From NCBI GenBank assembly GCA_029252195.1, contig JAQXBV010000119.1:1-50848 (forward strand): a stretch of 50,848 bases of DNA, given 5' to 3'. The notes under the pieces were generated by a model that did no database searches, was not told the origin of the DNA, and worked only from the letters and a program-made list of their open reading frames with translations. Below are positions 32,179 to 41,543 of the stretch, in pieces. Origin of the DNA: Yoonia sp. (GTDB lineage: Bacteria > Pseudomonadota > Alphaproteobacteria > Rhodobacterales > Rhodobacteraceae). How positions within the stretch are numbered: position 1 is the first letter of the stretch; every line of letters begins with the position of its first letter. Both the position numbers and the translations under genes were made by a program.

Positions 32179-32946
32179 ATGTGCCGGATCGCCGCGTATA
32201 CAGGGCCTGCCATCCCGCTTGAGAATATCGTCGTGCGGCCCGCGCATTCGCTTTTGACGCAAAGCCAGCACGCCACAGAGGCCAAGCTTGCCGTGAATGG
32301 AGATGGGTTTGGCATTGCGTGGTATGGCGACCAAACGCAGCCCGGTTTGTATCGCGATGTCTTGCCTGCTTGGGCCGATGGCAATTTGCTCAGCCTGTGC
32401 CGCATGGTCCGGTCCTCGCTATTTATCGCCCACGTGCGCGCCAGCACGGTGGGTGAAACCAGCCGCGCCAACTGTCATCCCTTCACCTATGAGAACTGGT
32501 CTTTCTGCCACAACGGGCAAATCCCGCATTTTGCGCTGATCCGGCGGCGGATGGAGGCGGCGCTGCCTGACGATCTTTTTGCCGCGCGGCGCGGCACGAC
32601 CGACAGCGAGATGATCTTCCTGACATTGCTGGCCAATGGGTTAAACGACAACCCTTCCGCTGCGATGCGCAAAATGCTCGAAGTCGTTGGCCCCGCGACC
32701 GAATTGGGCCCGATCCGTCTGACCTGCGTCTTTTCTGACGGCAAGTCGCTGTATTCCTTCCGCTATGCGTCCGACAACAAATGCCCCAAACTTTATTTTT
32801 CGGGCGTTTTGGACAATGGTGGCCGCTCGGTTGCCTCCGAGCCGCTTTGCGGTGACGCAAGCAAGTGGACCGCCGTGCCGATCAATCATGTGTTCGAGAT
32901 TTCGTCTTGCGGTGCGGGCACAGCCTGCCTTGAATTGGTCGCCTAA
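32179..32946 (+). CDS. class II glutamine amidotransferase (YafJ/EgtC-like)
   Basis: A 255-residue Ntn-type amidotransferase. Start MCRIAAYTGPAI exposes Cys2 as nucleophile after Met removal. Typical blocks follow: NGDGFGIAWYGD, SLFIAHVRASTVGETSRANCHPF, NWSFCHNGQIPHF and GTTDSEMIFL. It has no attached synthase domain, so the acceptor is unknown; relatives act in ergothioneine-like pathways or remain uncharacterised. The frame is open upstream to 31762, but only this ATG fits the family. It ends tail to tail with the next gene, overlapping by 4 bases. Confidence 0.93.
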   Translation: MCRIAAYTGPAIPLENIVVRPAHSLLTQSQHATEAKLAVNGDGFGIAWYGDQTQPGLYRDVLPAWADGNLLSLCRMVRSSLFIAHVRASTVGETSRANCHPFTYENWSFCHNGQIPHFALIRRRMEAALPDDLFAARRGTTDSEMIFLTLLANGLNDNPSAAMRKMLEVVGPATELGPIRLTCVFSDGKSLYSFRYASDNKCPKLYFSGVLDNGGRSVASEPLCGDASKWTAVPINHVFEISSCGAGTACLELVA

Positions 32947-33980
32947 ACCCGTTGCCAGCGATAGGCACCGTCATCGTGCAGCCAGCGTATGGCGCGGTCT
33001 GCTTGGTGCAAATGATTGAGGTGCGCGATTGCCTCGACCAAGGCCAGACCATAGGCATCGCCCGTGATCTCGCGCTTGAAGAGCGGCATAAAGCACGCGC
33101 CACCCTTGCGCGGCGTATCGAGGAAAGCCTCAAGGCGGCGCAAGGCACCATGATGATTCTCAATCATCTGCTCCATGCGCAGCGGTAGCCCTGTGAAGGG
33201 CAATTTGTGCCCACCCAAGACAAGCTGTTCATCGTGGGCGAATGGCTTGAGCCGCTCACAGGCCGCAATCCATTCAGAGACGGGATCGGCCTCGGGCTCG
33301 GTTGCATAGACCCCGATATTGGCGCTGATAGACGGCAAAAGCTGATCGCCGCCGATCACCAGATGATCGTCGCGGCTCCAGAATGTTGCATGTTCGGGGG
33401 CGTGCCCGTTGCCCATGCGCACATCCCAAACGCGCCCGCCAAAGGCGATCTGCTCGCCGTCCTGCAAGCGGTTGAACCCGACAGGCAAAGGGGCGACGCA
33501 ATCGGCGAAGTTGAACGGGCGCTCGACTGCCCGCTTGTCATAAACCGCCGGATCCATGCCGGACAGACGATAGAACGCAAGCGTTTCGGGGGTCGGCACG
33601 TCGTGCGGATCAAGCGTGAGCATCCGGGTCAAGAGCCAAGCGGTGCGCGGCATGTGCAGGGCGGCCCCGCGTGCGACAAACCAGCCCGCCATACCCACAT
33701 GGTCGGGGTGGTGATGGGTCACGATGACCCGCCCGATGGGCTTGCCGCCCAATGGCCCCGCCAAAAGATCGGTCCAGATCTTGCGCGACTTCCCTGAATG
33801 AAAGCCCGTATCAATCAAGGTCCAGCTATCCCCGTCGTCAAGCGCATAGACATTCACATGGTCAAGCGCCATGGGCAGCGGCAGGCGCATCCAGAGCACG
33901 CCTGCGGCCACCTCAATCGCTTCGCCCACTGCGGGCGGTGTCGCAAACGGGTAGCGAATGCCAGCGCTCGCTCCGTCCAT
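32943..33980 (-). CDS. metallo-beta-lactamase-fold hydrolase
   Basis: A 345-residue MBL-fold hydrolase with THHHPDH at residues 88-94, metal residues in GNGHAPEHATFW and GGDQLLPSISAN, and a helical C-terminal domain with LRRLEAFLDTPRKGGACF. This layout matches the glyoxalase II/LACTB2-like subgroup, often acting on thioesters. ATG 33980 touches the stop of the acyl-CoA dehydrogenase gene (TGATG), so the two are co-translated; a role as acyl-CoA or related thioesterase in the same pathway is a reasonable inference. Confidence 0.92.
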   Translation of the reverse strand: MDGASAGIRYPFATPPAVGEAIEVAAGVLWMRLPLPMALDHVNVYALDDGDSWTLIDTGFHSGKSRKIWTDLLAGPLGGKPIGRVIVTHHHPDHVGMAGWFVARGAALHMPRTAWLLTRMLTLDPHDVPTPETLAFYRLSGMDPAVYDKRAVERPFNFADCVAPLPVGFNRLQDGEQIAFGGRVWDVRMGNGHAPEHATFWSRDDHLVIGGDQLLPSISANIGVYATEPEADPVSEWIAACERLKPFAHDEQLVLGGHKLPFTGLPLRMEQMIENHHGALRRLEAFLDTPRKGGACFMPLFKREITGDAYGLALVEAIAHLNHLHQADRAIRWLHDDGAYRWQRV

Positions 33981-35680
33981 CACGCACAAAGATCGTCGGT
34001 GGTGATCGCCATCAGATCGGCCGCTCCTTCGCGGACATGGGCGAGCAAGCCTGCATGCTCGGGCAGCAAGCGTTTGATATAGAAGGTCGCGAGCCGTTTG
34101 CGCCCTGCGTCGCCAGAAAGGGCGGCGGACAAATGCGCATGGCCGCCCAGCACCCGCGCAAAGGCCCGCAAGTAAGGGACCGCCCCTGCAAAACGATCGG
34201 TCAGCTCCTGCTCGACAAGCCACTCTGTTGTCTCGCGCAATGTTTCTGCGGCGTTCCAGACGGCCTTGGCAAGCTCTGGCAATGTGCCTTTTGCTGCCTC
34301 TGCGGTCGCTTCGATCTCGTCGAGGATCGCAAAGGCGGCCTCGCCCCCGTCCATCAATTTGCGCGCGACAAGGTCCATCGCCTGAATGCCGTTTGTGCCT
34401 TCGTAAATGGCGGTGACGCGCACATCGCGGCTAAATTGAGCCGCACCCGTTTCCTCGATAAAGCCCATGCCGCCGTGAACCTGAACGCCCGTATTGGCGA
34501 CTTCAATGCCCACGTCCGTGCCAAAGGCCTTGCCGATGGGGGTCAGAAATGCGGCGCGGGCTTTCCACGCCGCGTCGTCTGTTGCGTTTGCCATGTCAAT
34601 CGCGACAGCGTTCAACAGGGCAATTGCGCGGGCGGCAAAAACATCGGCCTTCATCGCGGCGAGCATCCGGCGGACATCGGCGTGCTCGATGATCGCGCCG
34701 CTTCCCCCCGCTTTGCCCTGCTTGCGGTCCATCGCATAGGCTAGCGCGTGTTGATATGCGCCCTCTGCCGCGCCCAGCCCTTGCACGCCGACGCCCAAAC
34801 GCGCGTTGTTCATCATTGTGAACATCGCGGCCATCCCGCCATGTGCAGGGCCAACAAGCCAGCCCGTCGCACCTGAATATTCCATCACCGCAGTCGGCGA
34901 CCCGTGCAGACCCATCTTATGTTCAAGGCTGACAACACGCAGATCATTGGCCGCGCCAAGCGTGCCATCGGCATTGGGCAGGCGCTTGGGGACCATAAAG
35001 AGGCTGATCCCTTTGGTGCCGGCAACCCCGTCGGGCAAGCGCGCAAGCACGAGGTGGCAGACGTTTTCGGTAAAGTCGTTGTCGGCCCAGCTGATGTAGA
35101 TTTTCTGCCCTGTTATCGCAAAAGACCCGTCGCCATTTGGTTCTGCTTTGGCGCGCAACGCGCCCACGTCAGAGCCGGCCTGCGGCTCTGTCAGGTTCAT
35201 CGTGCCGCACCATTCGCCCGAAATTAGTTTGGGCAGACAAAGCGCCTTGATCTCGTCAGAGGCGTGATGCTCTAGGGCCTCGATCTGTCCTTGGGTCATG
35301 AGCGGGTTCAACTGCAAGGATAGGCAGGCGGAGGACATCATTTCATTCACGGTTGTGGTCAGGGTCATCGGTAACCCCATGCCACCAACCTCTGGGCTCG
35401 CCGACATGCCAATCCAGCCGCCTTCGGCAATGGCCTTATAGCCTTCGGCAAATCCGGGAGAGGTGCGCACGGTCCCGTTTTCTAGATGTGCCGGATGCAA
35501 ATCGCCGCTGCGGTTGAGCGGCGCGAGCACGCCTTCGCACATCTTGGCGGCTTCGGTCAGGATCGCCTCAATCAGATCAGGCGTTGCTTCAGCAAATTTT
35601 TCGGTCGCAGCGACCTGAGCGAAGCCGACGACGTTTTCCATCAAGAAGCGATAGTCGTGGACAGGGGCGCGATACGGCAT
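33980..35680 (-). CDS. acyl-CoA dehydrogenase (DmdC-like long family)
   Basis: A 566-residue flavin acyl-CoA dehydrogenase, longer than the usual 380-residue type. It starts MPYRAPVHDYRFLMENVVGF, as in the subfamily with an N-terminal extension, then GTMNLTEPQAGSDVGALR, GQKIYISWADNDF, SLEHKMGLHGSPTAVM and MMNNARLGVGVQGL, QVHGGMGFIEETGAAQF-like C-terminal core, and an extra C-terminal helical domain. This resembles DmdC, which oxidises methylmercaptopropionyl-CoA from dimethylsulfoniopropionate; a fatty-acyl substrate is equally possible. Adjacent hydrolase overlaps by one base. Confidence 0.93.
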   Translation of the reverse strand: MPYRAPVHDYRFLMENVVGFAQVAATEKFAEATPDLIEAILTEAAKMCEGVLAPLNRSGDLHPAHLENGTVRTSPGFAEGYKAIAEGGWIGMSASPEVGGMGLPMTLTTTVNEMMSSACLSLQLNPLMTQGQIEALEHHASDEIKALCLPKLISGEWCGTMNLTEPQAGSDVGALRAKAEPNGDGSFAITGQKIYISWADNDFTENVCHLVLARLPDGVAGTKGISLFMVPKRLPNADGTLGAANDLRVVSLEHKMGLHGSPTAVMEYSGATGWLVGPAHGGMAAMFTMMNNARLGVGVQGLGAAEGAYQHALAYAMDRKQGKAGGSGAIIEHADVRRMLAAMKADVFAARAIALLNAVAIDMANATDDAAWKARAAFLTPIGKAFGTDVGIEVANTGVQVHGGMGFIEETGAAQFSRDVRVTAIYEGTNGIQAMDLVARKLMDGGEAAFAILDEIEATAEAAKGTLPELAKAVWNAAETLRETTEWLVEQELTDRFAGAVPYLRAFARVLGGHAHLSAALSGDAGRKRLATFYIKRLLPEHAGLLAHVREGAADLMAITTDDLCA

Positions 35681-35795
35681 TTTGGAACTCCGGAAAATAG
35701 CTGTGCCTTGGCAAAGGCTGATACCACAAGTATGCAGGATAAATCTAAGCCTAGGGTAACTTACCCGCAGCTCCCTTCAACTGAAACGCAGCGTC

Positions 35796-36749
35796 ATGAC
35801 CGCAATTGATACAGCCATCCTTTCGCCTGATCCAGCCGGGTTAAGCCGCGCGGCAGCAGTTTTGCGGGAGGGCAAGCTTGTCGCCTTCCCGACAGAGACC
35901 GTCTACGGGCTGGGCGCGGATGCGCGCAATGACGCCGCAGTGGCCGCGATTTATGCGGCCAAGGGACGGCCGAGCTTTAACCCGTTGATCGTGCATCTGG
36001 CCGATGTGGCCGCGATCGGGCGCTATTGCGAGATCACGGATGCCGCGCGCCAGCTTGCCGCCGCCTTCTTGCCCGGCGCCTTGACGCTTGTGTTGCCGCT
36101 GCGCGCAGATGCAGGGATATCAAAGCTGGTGACGGCGGGGCTTGATACGCTTGCGGTGCGCGTGCCGGATCATCCTGTCGGGCACGGCTTGCTGCAGGTT
36201 TTCGACGGGCCGGTTGCGGCCCCTTCCGCGAACCCCTCAGGGCGCGTTAGCCCAACAACTGCGGCGCATGTTCTGGCGGGGCTGTCGGGCAAGATTGATG
36301 CTGTCATCGATGGTGGGCCTTGTGCGGTCGGCGTTGAATCCACGATTGTTGATTGTAGCGGCGACAGACCCGTGATTTTGCGGGCGGGCGGCATTCCTGT
36401 AGAGGCGTTGGAGGGCTGTCTTGGTTACCCATTGGCCGCGCCCGCAGATCCGCTGGTGCCGATCTCACCCGGGCAATTGGCGTCGCATTATGCGCCGAAG
36501 GGGGCCGTGCGTTTAAACGCACGCTACGCAGAACCGCATGAAACATGGCTCGGATTTGGCGCGGTCGATGCTGCACTTAATCTGTCGCCCGCAGGAGATT
36601 TGCAGCAGGCGGCGGCCAATTTGTTTGAAATGTTGCATCAGTTGGATGCCATGGGCGCCGCGCATATCGCGGTCTCCCCGATCCCCGATCACGGGCTGGG
36701 GCGGGCGATCAATGACCGGCTCAAGCGGGCAGCTGCGCCCCGCGGCTAG
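35796..36749 (+). CDS. tsaC: L-threonylcarbamoyladenylate synthase (Sua5 type)
   Basis: A 317-residue long-form enzyme that makes threonylcarbamoyl-AMP for the t6A modification at tRNA position 37. The N-terminal YrdC domain has AFPTETVYGLGADA, YAAKGRPSFNPLIVHL and VAAPSANPSGRVSPTTA. The C-terminal Sua5 domain follows a linker with VPISPGQLASHYAPKG. Divergent from the acyl-CoA dehydrogenase over 115 bases and tail to tail with the coiled-coil protein (4-base overlap). Confidence 0.96.
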   Translation: MTAIDTAILSPDPAGLSRAAAVLREGKLVAFPTETVYGLGADARNDAAVAAIYAAKGRPSFNPLIVHLADVAAIGRYCEITDAARQLAAAFLPGALTLVLPLRADAGISKLVTAGLDTLAVRVPDHPVGHGLLQVFDGPVAAPSANPSGRVSPTTAAHVLAGLSGKIDAVIDGGPCAVGVESTIVDCSGDRPVILRAGGIPVEALEGCLGYPLAAPADPLVPISPGQLASHYAPKGAVRLNARYAEPHETWLGFGAVDAALNLSPAGDLQQAAANLFEMLHQLDAMGAAHIAVSPIPDHGLGRAINDRLKRAAAPRG

Positions 36750-37072
36750 CCGATGTTCTGGCGCTCGATATAACTGCGCAGCTCTTCGGTCTCTTGGCGG
36801 GCTTCGCGCAATCCGTCCATCGCAGCACGCAACTCTGCCTCGGTCTGAGACAACTGGTTGGTAATCTCGGCCTCACGCTGCTGCAAATAGATGATCGCCT
36901 GATCACGGGTTTCTTCGGCCTCGTGCAAGGCCTGCGCCATCTTATCAAGCTCGCCGATTTCGGCCTTGGTCACGCGGGTAAACCGGTTGACCAGCCAACT
37001 GGCAAACCAGCCCAAGGCAAAGGCGACAAACAGGATAATCGCAGTGGCGATGATAAATTCGGTTCTGTTCAC
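36746..37072 (-). CDS. membrane-anchored coiled-coil protein
   Basis: A 108-residue protein with one N-terminal helix (IIATAIILFVAFALGWFASWL, about residues 7-27) and a cytoplasmic coiled coil rich in Glu, Gln and Ala (about 38-105). No named family recognised. It lies 15 bases downstream of the OmpA/BON-type protein gene on the same strand, so they probably share a transcript and may act together at the envelope; that is inference from position. Confidence 0.8.
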   Translation of the reverse strand: MNRTEFIIATAIILFVAFALGWFASWLVNRFTRVTKAEIGELDKMAQALHEAEETRDQAIIYLQQREAEITNQLSQTEAELRAAMDGLREARQETEELRSYIERQNIG

Positions 37073-37087
37073 GATGTGGTCCTGTTC

Positions 37088-38959
37088 TTATTCGCTTGGA
37101 GCCGCTTCAACGGCCTCTAATGTGGTTGGCTCCGCAGGGATAGCCTCTGGCACAATGAGCGAAAACTCAATGCGGCGGTTGGCTTCGCGCCCATCTTCGG
37201 TGTCATTTGTGGCAATAGGGTCTGCCTCGCCAAAGCCAATGGCCTCAAACGAGCTGACGGGCACACGACGCACGCGCAGGGCATCAAGAACCGCCTCGGC
37301 CCGCTTTTGGCTGAGTTGCTGGTTCATCTCTTCGCCGCCTTGGCTGTCGGTATAGCCCGCAATCTGAATCCGCAGATTCGGACATTTCTTAAGGAGTTCC
37401 GCGATGTCATCGACAACTGGCTGTGTATCGACGGTGATCGACGCAGAGCCTGGATCAAACAGGATTTTGCGCGCTTCGGTGACGGTGTCAATCTGGGCAA
37501 CACATTCTTCAGGGGTAGGCAGCCCTGCAATCGGGTCGAGTTGTTTCACATAGGTTACGTCGATTTCGATTTTCTCGCTTGGACCGAGTTTATCGATCAG
37601 CATGCGCGTGATATCCGCCTGCGCAGAGGGGTTCCCTGTGTTGCCTTTGACCGTGATCAGATCGGGCTCGACGACGACCGATCCGTTCGACAAGCCCGAG
37701 AGCGCTTCAATTCCGGCCAGCAGGCGCATGGACCAACCTGTCGGCAATTCATCAACAACGCGGGTGCCCATTGTCACATTGGCACGGCCAAACTTTGCCA
37801 TGGCAAAGTTCTCGACGGTCATGTTTACAAGATCGTCAGGCACGCGCCCACGCAATTGGACGGCACCTTCCGGGCTGAGCGTGGCAGAGAATTGCGGCGG
37901 GCCTACTGCCCCCGGTGTCGGCGGTGCAGGCAGTTCAGCGGCAAGCGCAAACACATCCGGAAGCGCATTCTCAAGCTCGCCCACAATGCGGTCGAACGTC
38001 GCCTGATCCGTGCCTTCCAGTGCAGAGAGGCTGATATCGGTGTCCGAGATTGTGAATGTTCCGCCGCCCAGTGCGTTAATCGCGTCGATGGATCTCACAA
38101 CAGCCGTGGACCAGGTCCGCGACGGGACGCCAAGCGCCTGCACGCAATTGCTCTTGTTCGCAAAGCCTGCATTGATGGCGGCGGTCAAAATCTCGCGCTC
38201 TGCCTCCGGGCTATCCACGGCGCAGGCGTCAAAGCGGACGCCGGCTTCGTCCTTTGAAAAGCGAATTATAAAAGGAGAGATCACGGGGCGCGGAGCCGTA
38301 ATCGTGATGGCCAAACGCACGCCGTCCGGCGCATTGCGGGCGAGCGCGGTCTCAAGTCGCGACTTTTCCGCCGCACTGTCCGAAATGGCCTGAACGGCGA
38401 CGCGATCCGCGCTGACCGAAATCTTGGAGCGCGGCAACATTTCCAGCGCACGCAACGCATAGTTGAGGGCGGGGCGCCATGTATCAGGCACAGGATAGTC
38501 GGCAGATTCGAGAAGGTCGATAACGGGCTGCCCCTTCGCAAGTGCCGTGATGCGCGTAGCGAGATTTTCACGATCTGTTGCGGTTGGGATAAGCCCGATC
38601 AGCGATACACCACTGTCATTGCGCAAAATTTCGATGACAAAATTGGGTGCAGTAATGTTGCCCGATTCGAGCACGCTCATATTGTCAATGACGCGGCTGG
38701 CGTCGACAATGCCGCCCGCTGCCGAAATCGCCCGAAAGCGGGCGGCCTCTGTTGGTGCCTGTCCTTCGAGAATCACCTGAAGCCCGTCTGCAATGACGGA
38801 CGCCCAGTCATATCCCCGATCTAAAAGGGTTTCGCGAACTGAGACGGCGGAACGATCTTCGACGACGCTCACCGTGGCGCGCGCAGCCAAGGCCGAGATT
38901 AAGGCTGCAAAGACGAAAACGCCGATACGTAGGAAAAGGGCGGAAAGACGCATGTGCAT
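37088..38959 (-). CDS. OmpA-family protein with BON-like repeats
   Basis: A 623-residue exported protein. Residues 1 to about 28 are a signal or anchor (LFLRIGVFVFAALISALAA). The long middle contains several BON-like units (e.g. LQVILEGQAPTEAARFRAIS and VAVQAISDSAAEKSRLETAL), and residues about 490-605 an OmpA domain (IQIAGYTDSQGGEEMNQQLSQKR, GEADPIATN, EANRRIEFSL) that binds peptidoglycan. The combination recalls mycobacterial Rv0899 (OmpATb). An Ala/Glu-rich tail ends the protein. Start MHMRLS or the second Met (38953) both fit. Confidence 0.9.
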   Translation of the reverse strand: MHMRLSALFLRIGVFVFAALISALAARATVSVVEDRSAVSVRETLLDRGYDWASVIADGLQVILEGQAPTEAARFRAISAAGGIVDASRVIDNMSVLESGNITAPNFVIEILRNDSGVSLIGLIPTATDRENLATRITALAKGQPVIDLLESADYPVPDTWRPALNYALRALEMLPRSKISVSADRVAVQAISDSAAEKSRLETALARNAPDGVRLAITITAPRPVISPFIIRFSKDEAGVRFDACAVDSPEAEREILTAAINAGFANKSNCVQALGVPSRTWSTAVVRSIDAINALGGGTFTISDTDISLSALEGTDQATFDRIVGELENALPDVFALAAELPAPPTPGAVGPPQFSATLSPEGAVQLRGRVPDDLVNMTVENFAMAKFGRANVTMGTRVVDELPTGWSMRLLAGIEALSGLSNGSVVVEPDLITVKGNTGNPSAQADITRMLIDKLGPSEKIEIDVTYVKQLDPIAGLPTPEECVAQIDTVTEARKILFDPGSASITVDTQPVVDDIAELLKKCPNLRIQIAGYTDSQGGEEMNQQLSQKRAEAVLDALRVRRVPVSSFEAIGFGEADPIATNDTEDGREANRRIEFSLIVPEAIPAEPTTLEAVEAAPSE

Positions 38960-39015
38960 CCGATCAACAACAACAATTTAGACTAGTGAATAGGCCGTGA
39001 AGCCGAAAGGTTCAA

Positions 39016-39972
39016 TCACAGGAACATTGCTACGGCGAAAAATGGCAAAGGCAAAAGGCCAGCGTCGCGGTTTGAGCGGAAAAGCCGGAGAAGTCCTGCC
39101 CCGTTTTTAGGGTCAAACCGCAACAGTTGCCATGACAAATGCCACCCCAAGGCCCAAGGTCCGATCAGCGCGACGCCCAGCGACAGGATCGACCGGTTCC
39201 GACAGGCGAGCACGACTGCGAACCCAAGCAACAAGACCGTGCCGGCCAAAAACCAGCGCAGCCAATCGGCGGATTTATCCCCGAACAGGCGTGCCGTCGA
39301 CTTCACGCCAATCAGCGCGTCGTCCTCCGTGTCTTGGTGTGCGTAGATGGTGTCGTAGAACAATGTCCAACTGATCCCTGCTGCATAGATCACAAACGGC
39401 GTCCAGCTCATCGTCCCGCTATGCGCGGCCCAGAGCAAAAGCGCGCCCCAGTTAAAGGCGATTCCCAGAAAGACTTGCGGCCACCAAGTAAACCGCTTGG
39501 CGAAAGGGTAGATCAGCACAGGCACAATCGCGAAAAAGCCTAAGATGATGGCAAGGGCGGGGAAGGTCAGCAGGATCAATAATGAGATGCCAGCTTGAAT
39601 GCCCATCCAAGCCAGCGCCCCGCGCACCGTCACTTGCCCCGACGGGATTGGCCGTGACCGTGTGCGGGCAACTTGCGCATCTATCTCGCGGTCGGTGATG
39701 TCATTCCATGTGCAGCCGGCCCCACGCATCAAGAATGCACCTATTCCTGCCCCTATAATCAGCCAAATATCAAAATTGCTTGTTTTTCCATTGGCCAAAA
39801 TCGCGAGCGCCAGCCCCCACAAACACGGCAAGAACAACAGCCATGTTCCGATAGGGCGGTCTGCGCGCGACAGCCGTAAATAGGGTCGCGTGGCGGCGGG
39901 AGCGAGCGTATCGACCCAATTTCCTGCGCTATCGGCAACAACACCCTCTGGCATCTGGTGATTGGCGGTCAT
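39016..39972 (-). CDS. ubiA: 4-hydroxybenzoate polyprenyltransferase
   Basis: A 318-residue inner-membrane prenyltransferase of ubiquinone synthesis, joining 4-hydroxybenzoate to the polyprenyl chain. Both aspartate motifs are present: NDITDREID at 90-98 and YDTIYAHQDTEDD at 206-218, among about eight helices. ATG 39972 was chosen (MTANHQMPEG); the second Met, MPEG, at 39954 is possible. The frame is open upstream, but that region codes rsmE on the other strand. The start is only 12 bases from the divergent rsmE start. Confidence 0.96.
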   Translation of the reverse strand: MTANHQMPEGVVADSAGNWVDTLAPAATRPYLRLSRADRPIGTWLLFLPCLWGLALAILANGKTSNFDIWLIIGAGIGAFLMRGAGCTWNDITDREIDAQVARTRSRPIPSGQVTVRGALAWMGIQAGISLLILLTFPALAIILGFFAIVPVLIYPFAKRFTWWPQVFLGIAFNWGALLLWAAHSGTMSWTPFVIYAAGISWTLFYDTIYAHQDTEDDALIGVKSTARLFGDKSADWLRWFLAGTVLLLGFAVVLACRNRSILSLGVALIGPWALGWHLSWQLLRFDPKNGAGLLRLFRSNRDAGLLPLPFFAVAMFL

Positions 39973-39984
39973 ATGCTCGCTTTC

Positions 39985-40710
39985 ATGGCATCTAAAGTTA
40001 GACTTTTTGTAGAACACCCATTGGGGGTAGGGCAATCGGTTCCGCTCACGCGTGAGCAGGCCCATTACCTCTTTGGCGTCATGCGTATGGTTGAAGGCAC
40101 TGTCTTGTCGCTCATCAATGGGGCGGATGGTGAATGGGACGCCACGGTCGTAGACGCAGGTAAGAAGGGCGGGGTCTTGTTGTGCGACGCCCAAACCAAG
40201 CCCCTGCAAATGCCCCCCGATGTCTGGCTCATGTTTGCACCGATCCGCAAGGAGCGCACGGTGTTTATTGTTGAGAAGGCCACCGAACTGGGTGCGGCTA
40301 AAATTATGCCATTGCAAACTGCCTATACCAATAACGCCGACCGCATCCGTGTTGATAAGCTTCGCGCCCATGCGCTTGAGGCGACAGAGCAATGCGGCGG
40401 GACGTTTGTGCCCGAAGTGACCGACATTGAGAAGCTTTCTAAGGTTTTGGCGTCGTGGGACCCAACCCGCAAAATCATGTTCTGTGACGAGTCGCTCTTG
40501 GGCGAGGCCTCCGCGCTGACCCAAACCGACTGTGGCCCTTGGGCGATTCTGATCGGCCCCGAGGGCGGGTTTTCCGACAAGGAACGGGCGCAATTGCGTG
40601 CGCTCCCCTTTGCCTATCCCGTGAGCCTCGGCCCGCGTATCTTGCGCGCCGATACCGCCGCGGTGGCCGCTCTGACCCTATGGCAAAGCGCCTTGGGCGA
40701 CTGGTCGTGA
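39985..40710 (+). CDS. rsmE: 16S rRNA (uracil-1498-N3) methyltransferase
   Basis: A 241-residue SPOUT-class methyltransferase modifying U1498 of 16S rRNA. An N-terminal PUA-like domain (VRLFVEHPLGVGQSVPLTREQAHYL) is followed by the knotted domain with FAPIRKERTVFIVEKATELG, EQCGGTFVPEV, ILIGPEGGFSDKE and LGPRILRADTAA. ATG 39985 fits the family N-terminus; earlier in-frame Mets at 39958 and 39973 would overlap or abut ubiA. Ends in a GTGA overlap with the acetyltransferase. Confidence 0.94.
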   Translation: MASKVRLFVEHPLGVGQSVPLTREQAHYLFGVMRMVEGTVLSLINGADGEWDATVVDAGKKGGVLLCDAQTKPLQMPPDVWLMFAPIRKERTVFIVEKATELGAAKIMPLQTAYTNNADRIRVDKLRAHALEATEQCGGTFVPEVTDIEKLSKVLASWDPTRKIMFCDESLLGEASALTQTDCGPWAILIGPEGGFSDKERAQLRALPFAYPVSLGPRILRADTAAVAALTLWQSALGDWS

Positions 40711-41543
40711 TCAGGGCCACGCCCGCTGACCGCGACGCGATTATGGCGTTCCTGTTAACGCGACCAACAGTTGCGATGTTCCCGATCACCAATCTACGCG
40801 ATCATGGCATGGAAGGCGGTCACACCGAGGCGATGAGTTTCTGGACCGCCCAGACGAACGGGCATATCACGGATATTCTGGGGATCACCGATGCGGGCAG
40901 CGTCTTGCCTGTATTCTCAACCGATCAGCCGCGCGATATCGGCGCGGCTCTGCGCGACCGTGAAATCACGGTCATTGTCGGCCAAGCCGCTCCGGTCGCA
41001 GAAGTAAAAGCCGCGCTCGGCCTGCCAGACGGCACATTGAATCGCGTGGAGCCGCATTTCGAGTTGGTCTTGGATGAGATGAAAATGCCTAATACCATAG
41101 GGCTTTCTATCGTCCCCGTCGCTGCCGTGCCGCGCGCAGAGATTATCGTTTGGCGCAGGCAGTACGGCATCGACGCCCTAGACCTTTCGCCAGAAAGCGC
41201 TGCAATTCAAGCCATCGACGCGGTAGATCGCATGATCGCGCAGGACACGCATCGCGTCTTGCTCGCGGGTGGCGAACCTGTCGCGATAACGGGCTTTAAC
41301 TCCATTCTGCCCGATGCCGTTATGGTTGGCGGTGTCTACACTCCAAAACATTTGCGAGGGCGGGGTTTTGCACGGGCGGCTCTCGCCTTACATCTCGCAG
41401 AGGCCCGCAACAAAGGCGTCAAACACGCCGTGCTTTCTGCGGCCAACGCAATCGCTGCCAAGGCCTATATCGCTATCGGGTTCCAGCAAATTGGAGACTT
41501 TATGATCGTCCTTTACGACACCCCGCAGACCGCCAATGTCTAG
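40707..41543 (+). CDS. GNAT acetyltransferase with N-terminal extension
   Basis: A 278-residue protein whose C-terminal half is a GNAT domain (GVYTPKHLRGRGFARAALALH, then AAKAYIAIGFQQIGDF) and whose N-terminal half has the look of a second, diverged acetyltransferase-like unit (IRATPADRDAIMAFLLTRP). It starts with GTG in a GTGA overlap with rsmE, so it is in that operon. The acceptor is unknown. Confidence 0.85.
   Translation: MIRATPADRDAIMAFLLTRPTVAMFPITNLRDHGMEGGHTEAMSFWTAQTNGHITDILGITDAGSVLPVFSTDQPRDIGAALRDREITVIVGQAAPVAEVKAALGLPDGTLNRVEPHFELVLDEMKMPNTIGLSIVPVAAVPRAEIIVWRRQYGIDALDLSPESAAIQAIDAVDRMIAQDTHRVLLAGGEPVAITGFNSILPDAVMVGGVYTPKHLRGRGFARAALALHLAEARNKGVKHAVLSAANAIAAKAYIAIGFQQIGDFMIVLYDTPQTANV

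Noticed and set aside
37307-38257. 316-codon frame opposite the OmpA/BON gene
   Set aside because: The minus-strand gene carries a clear OmpA domain; this frame gives a Cys/Arg-rich product with no motif.
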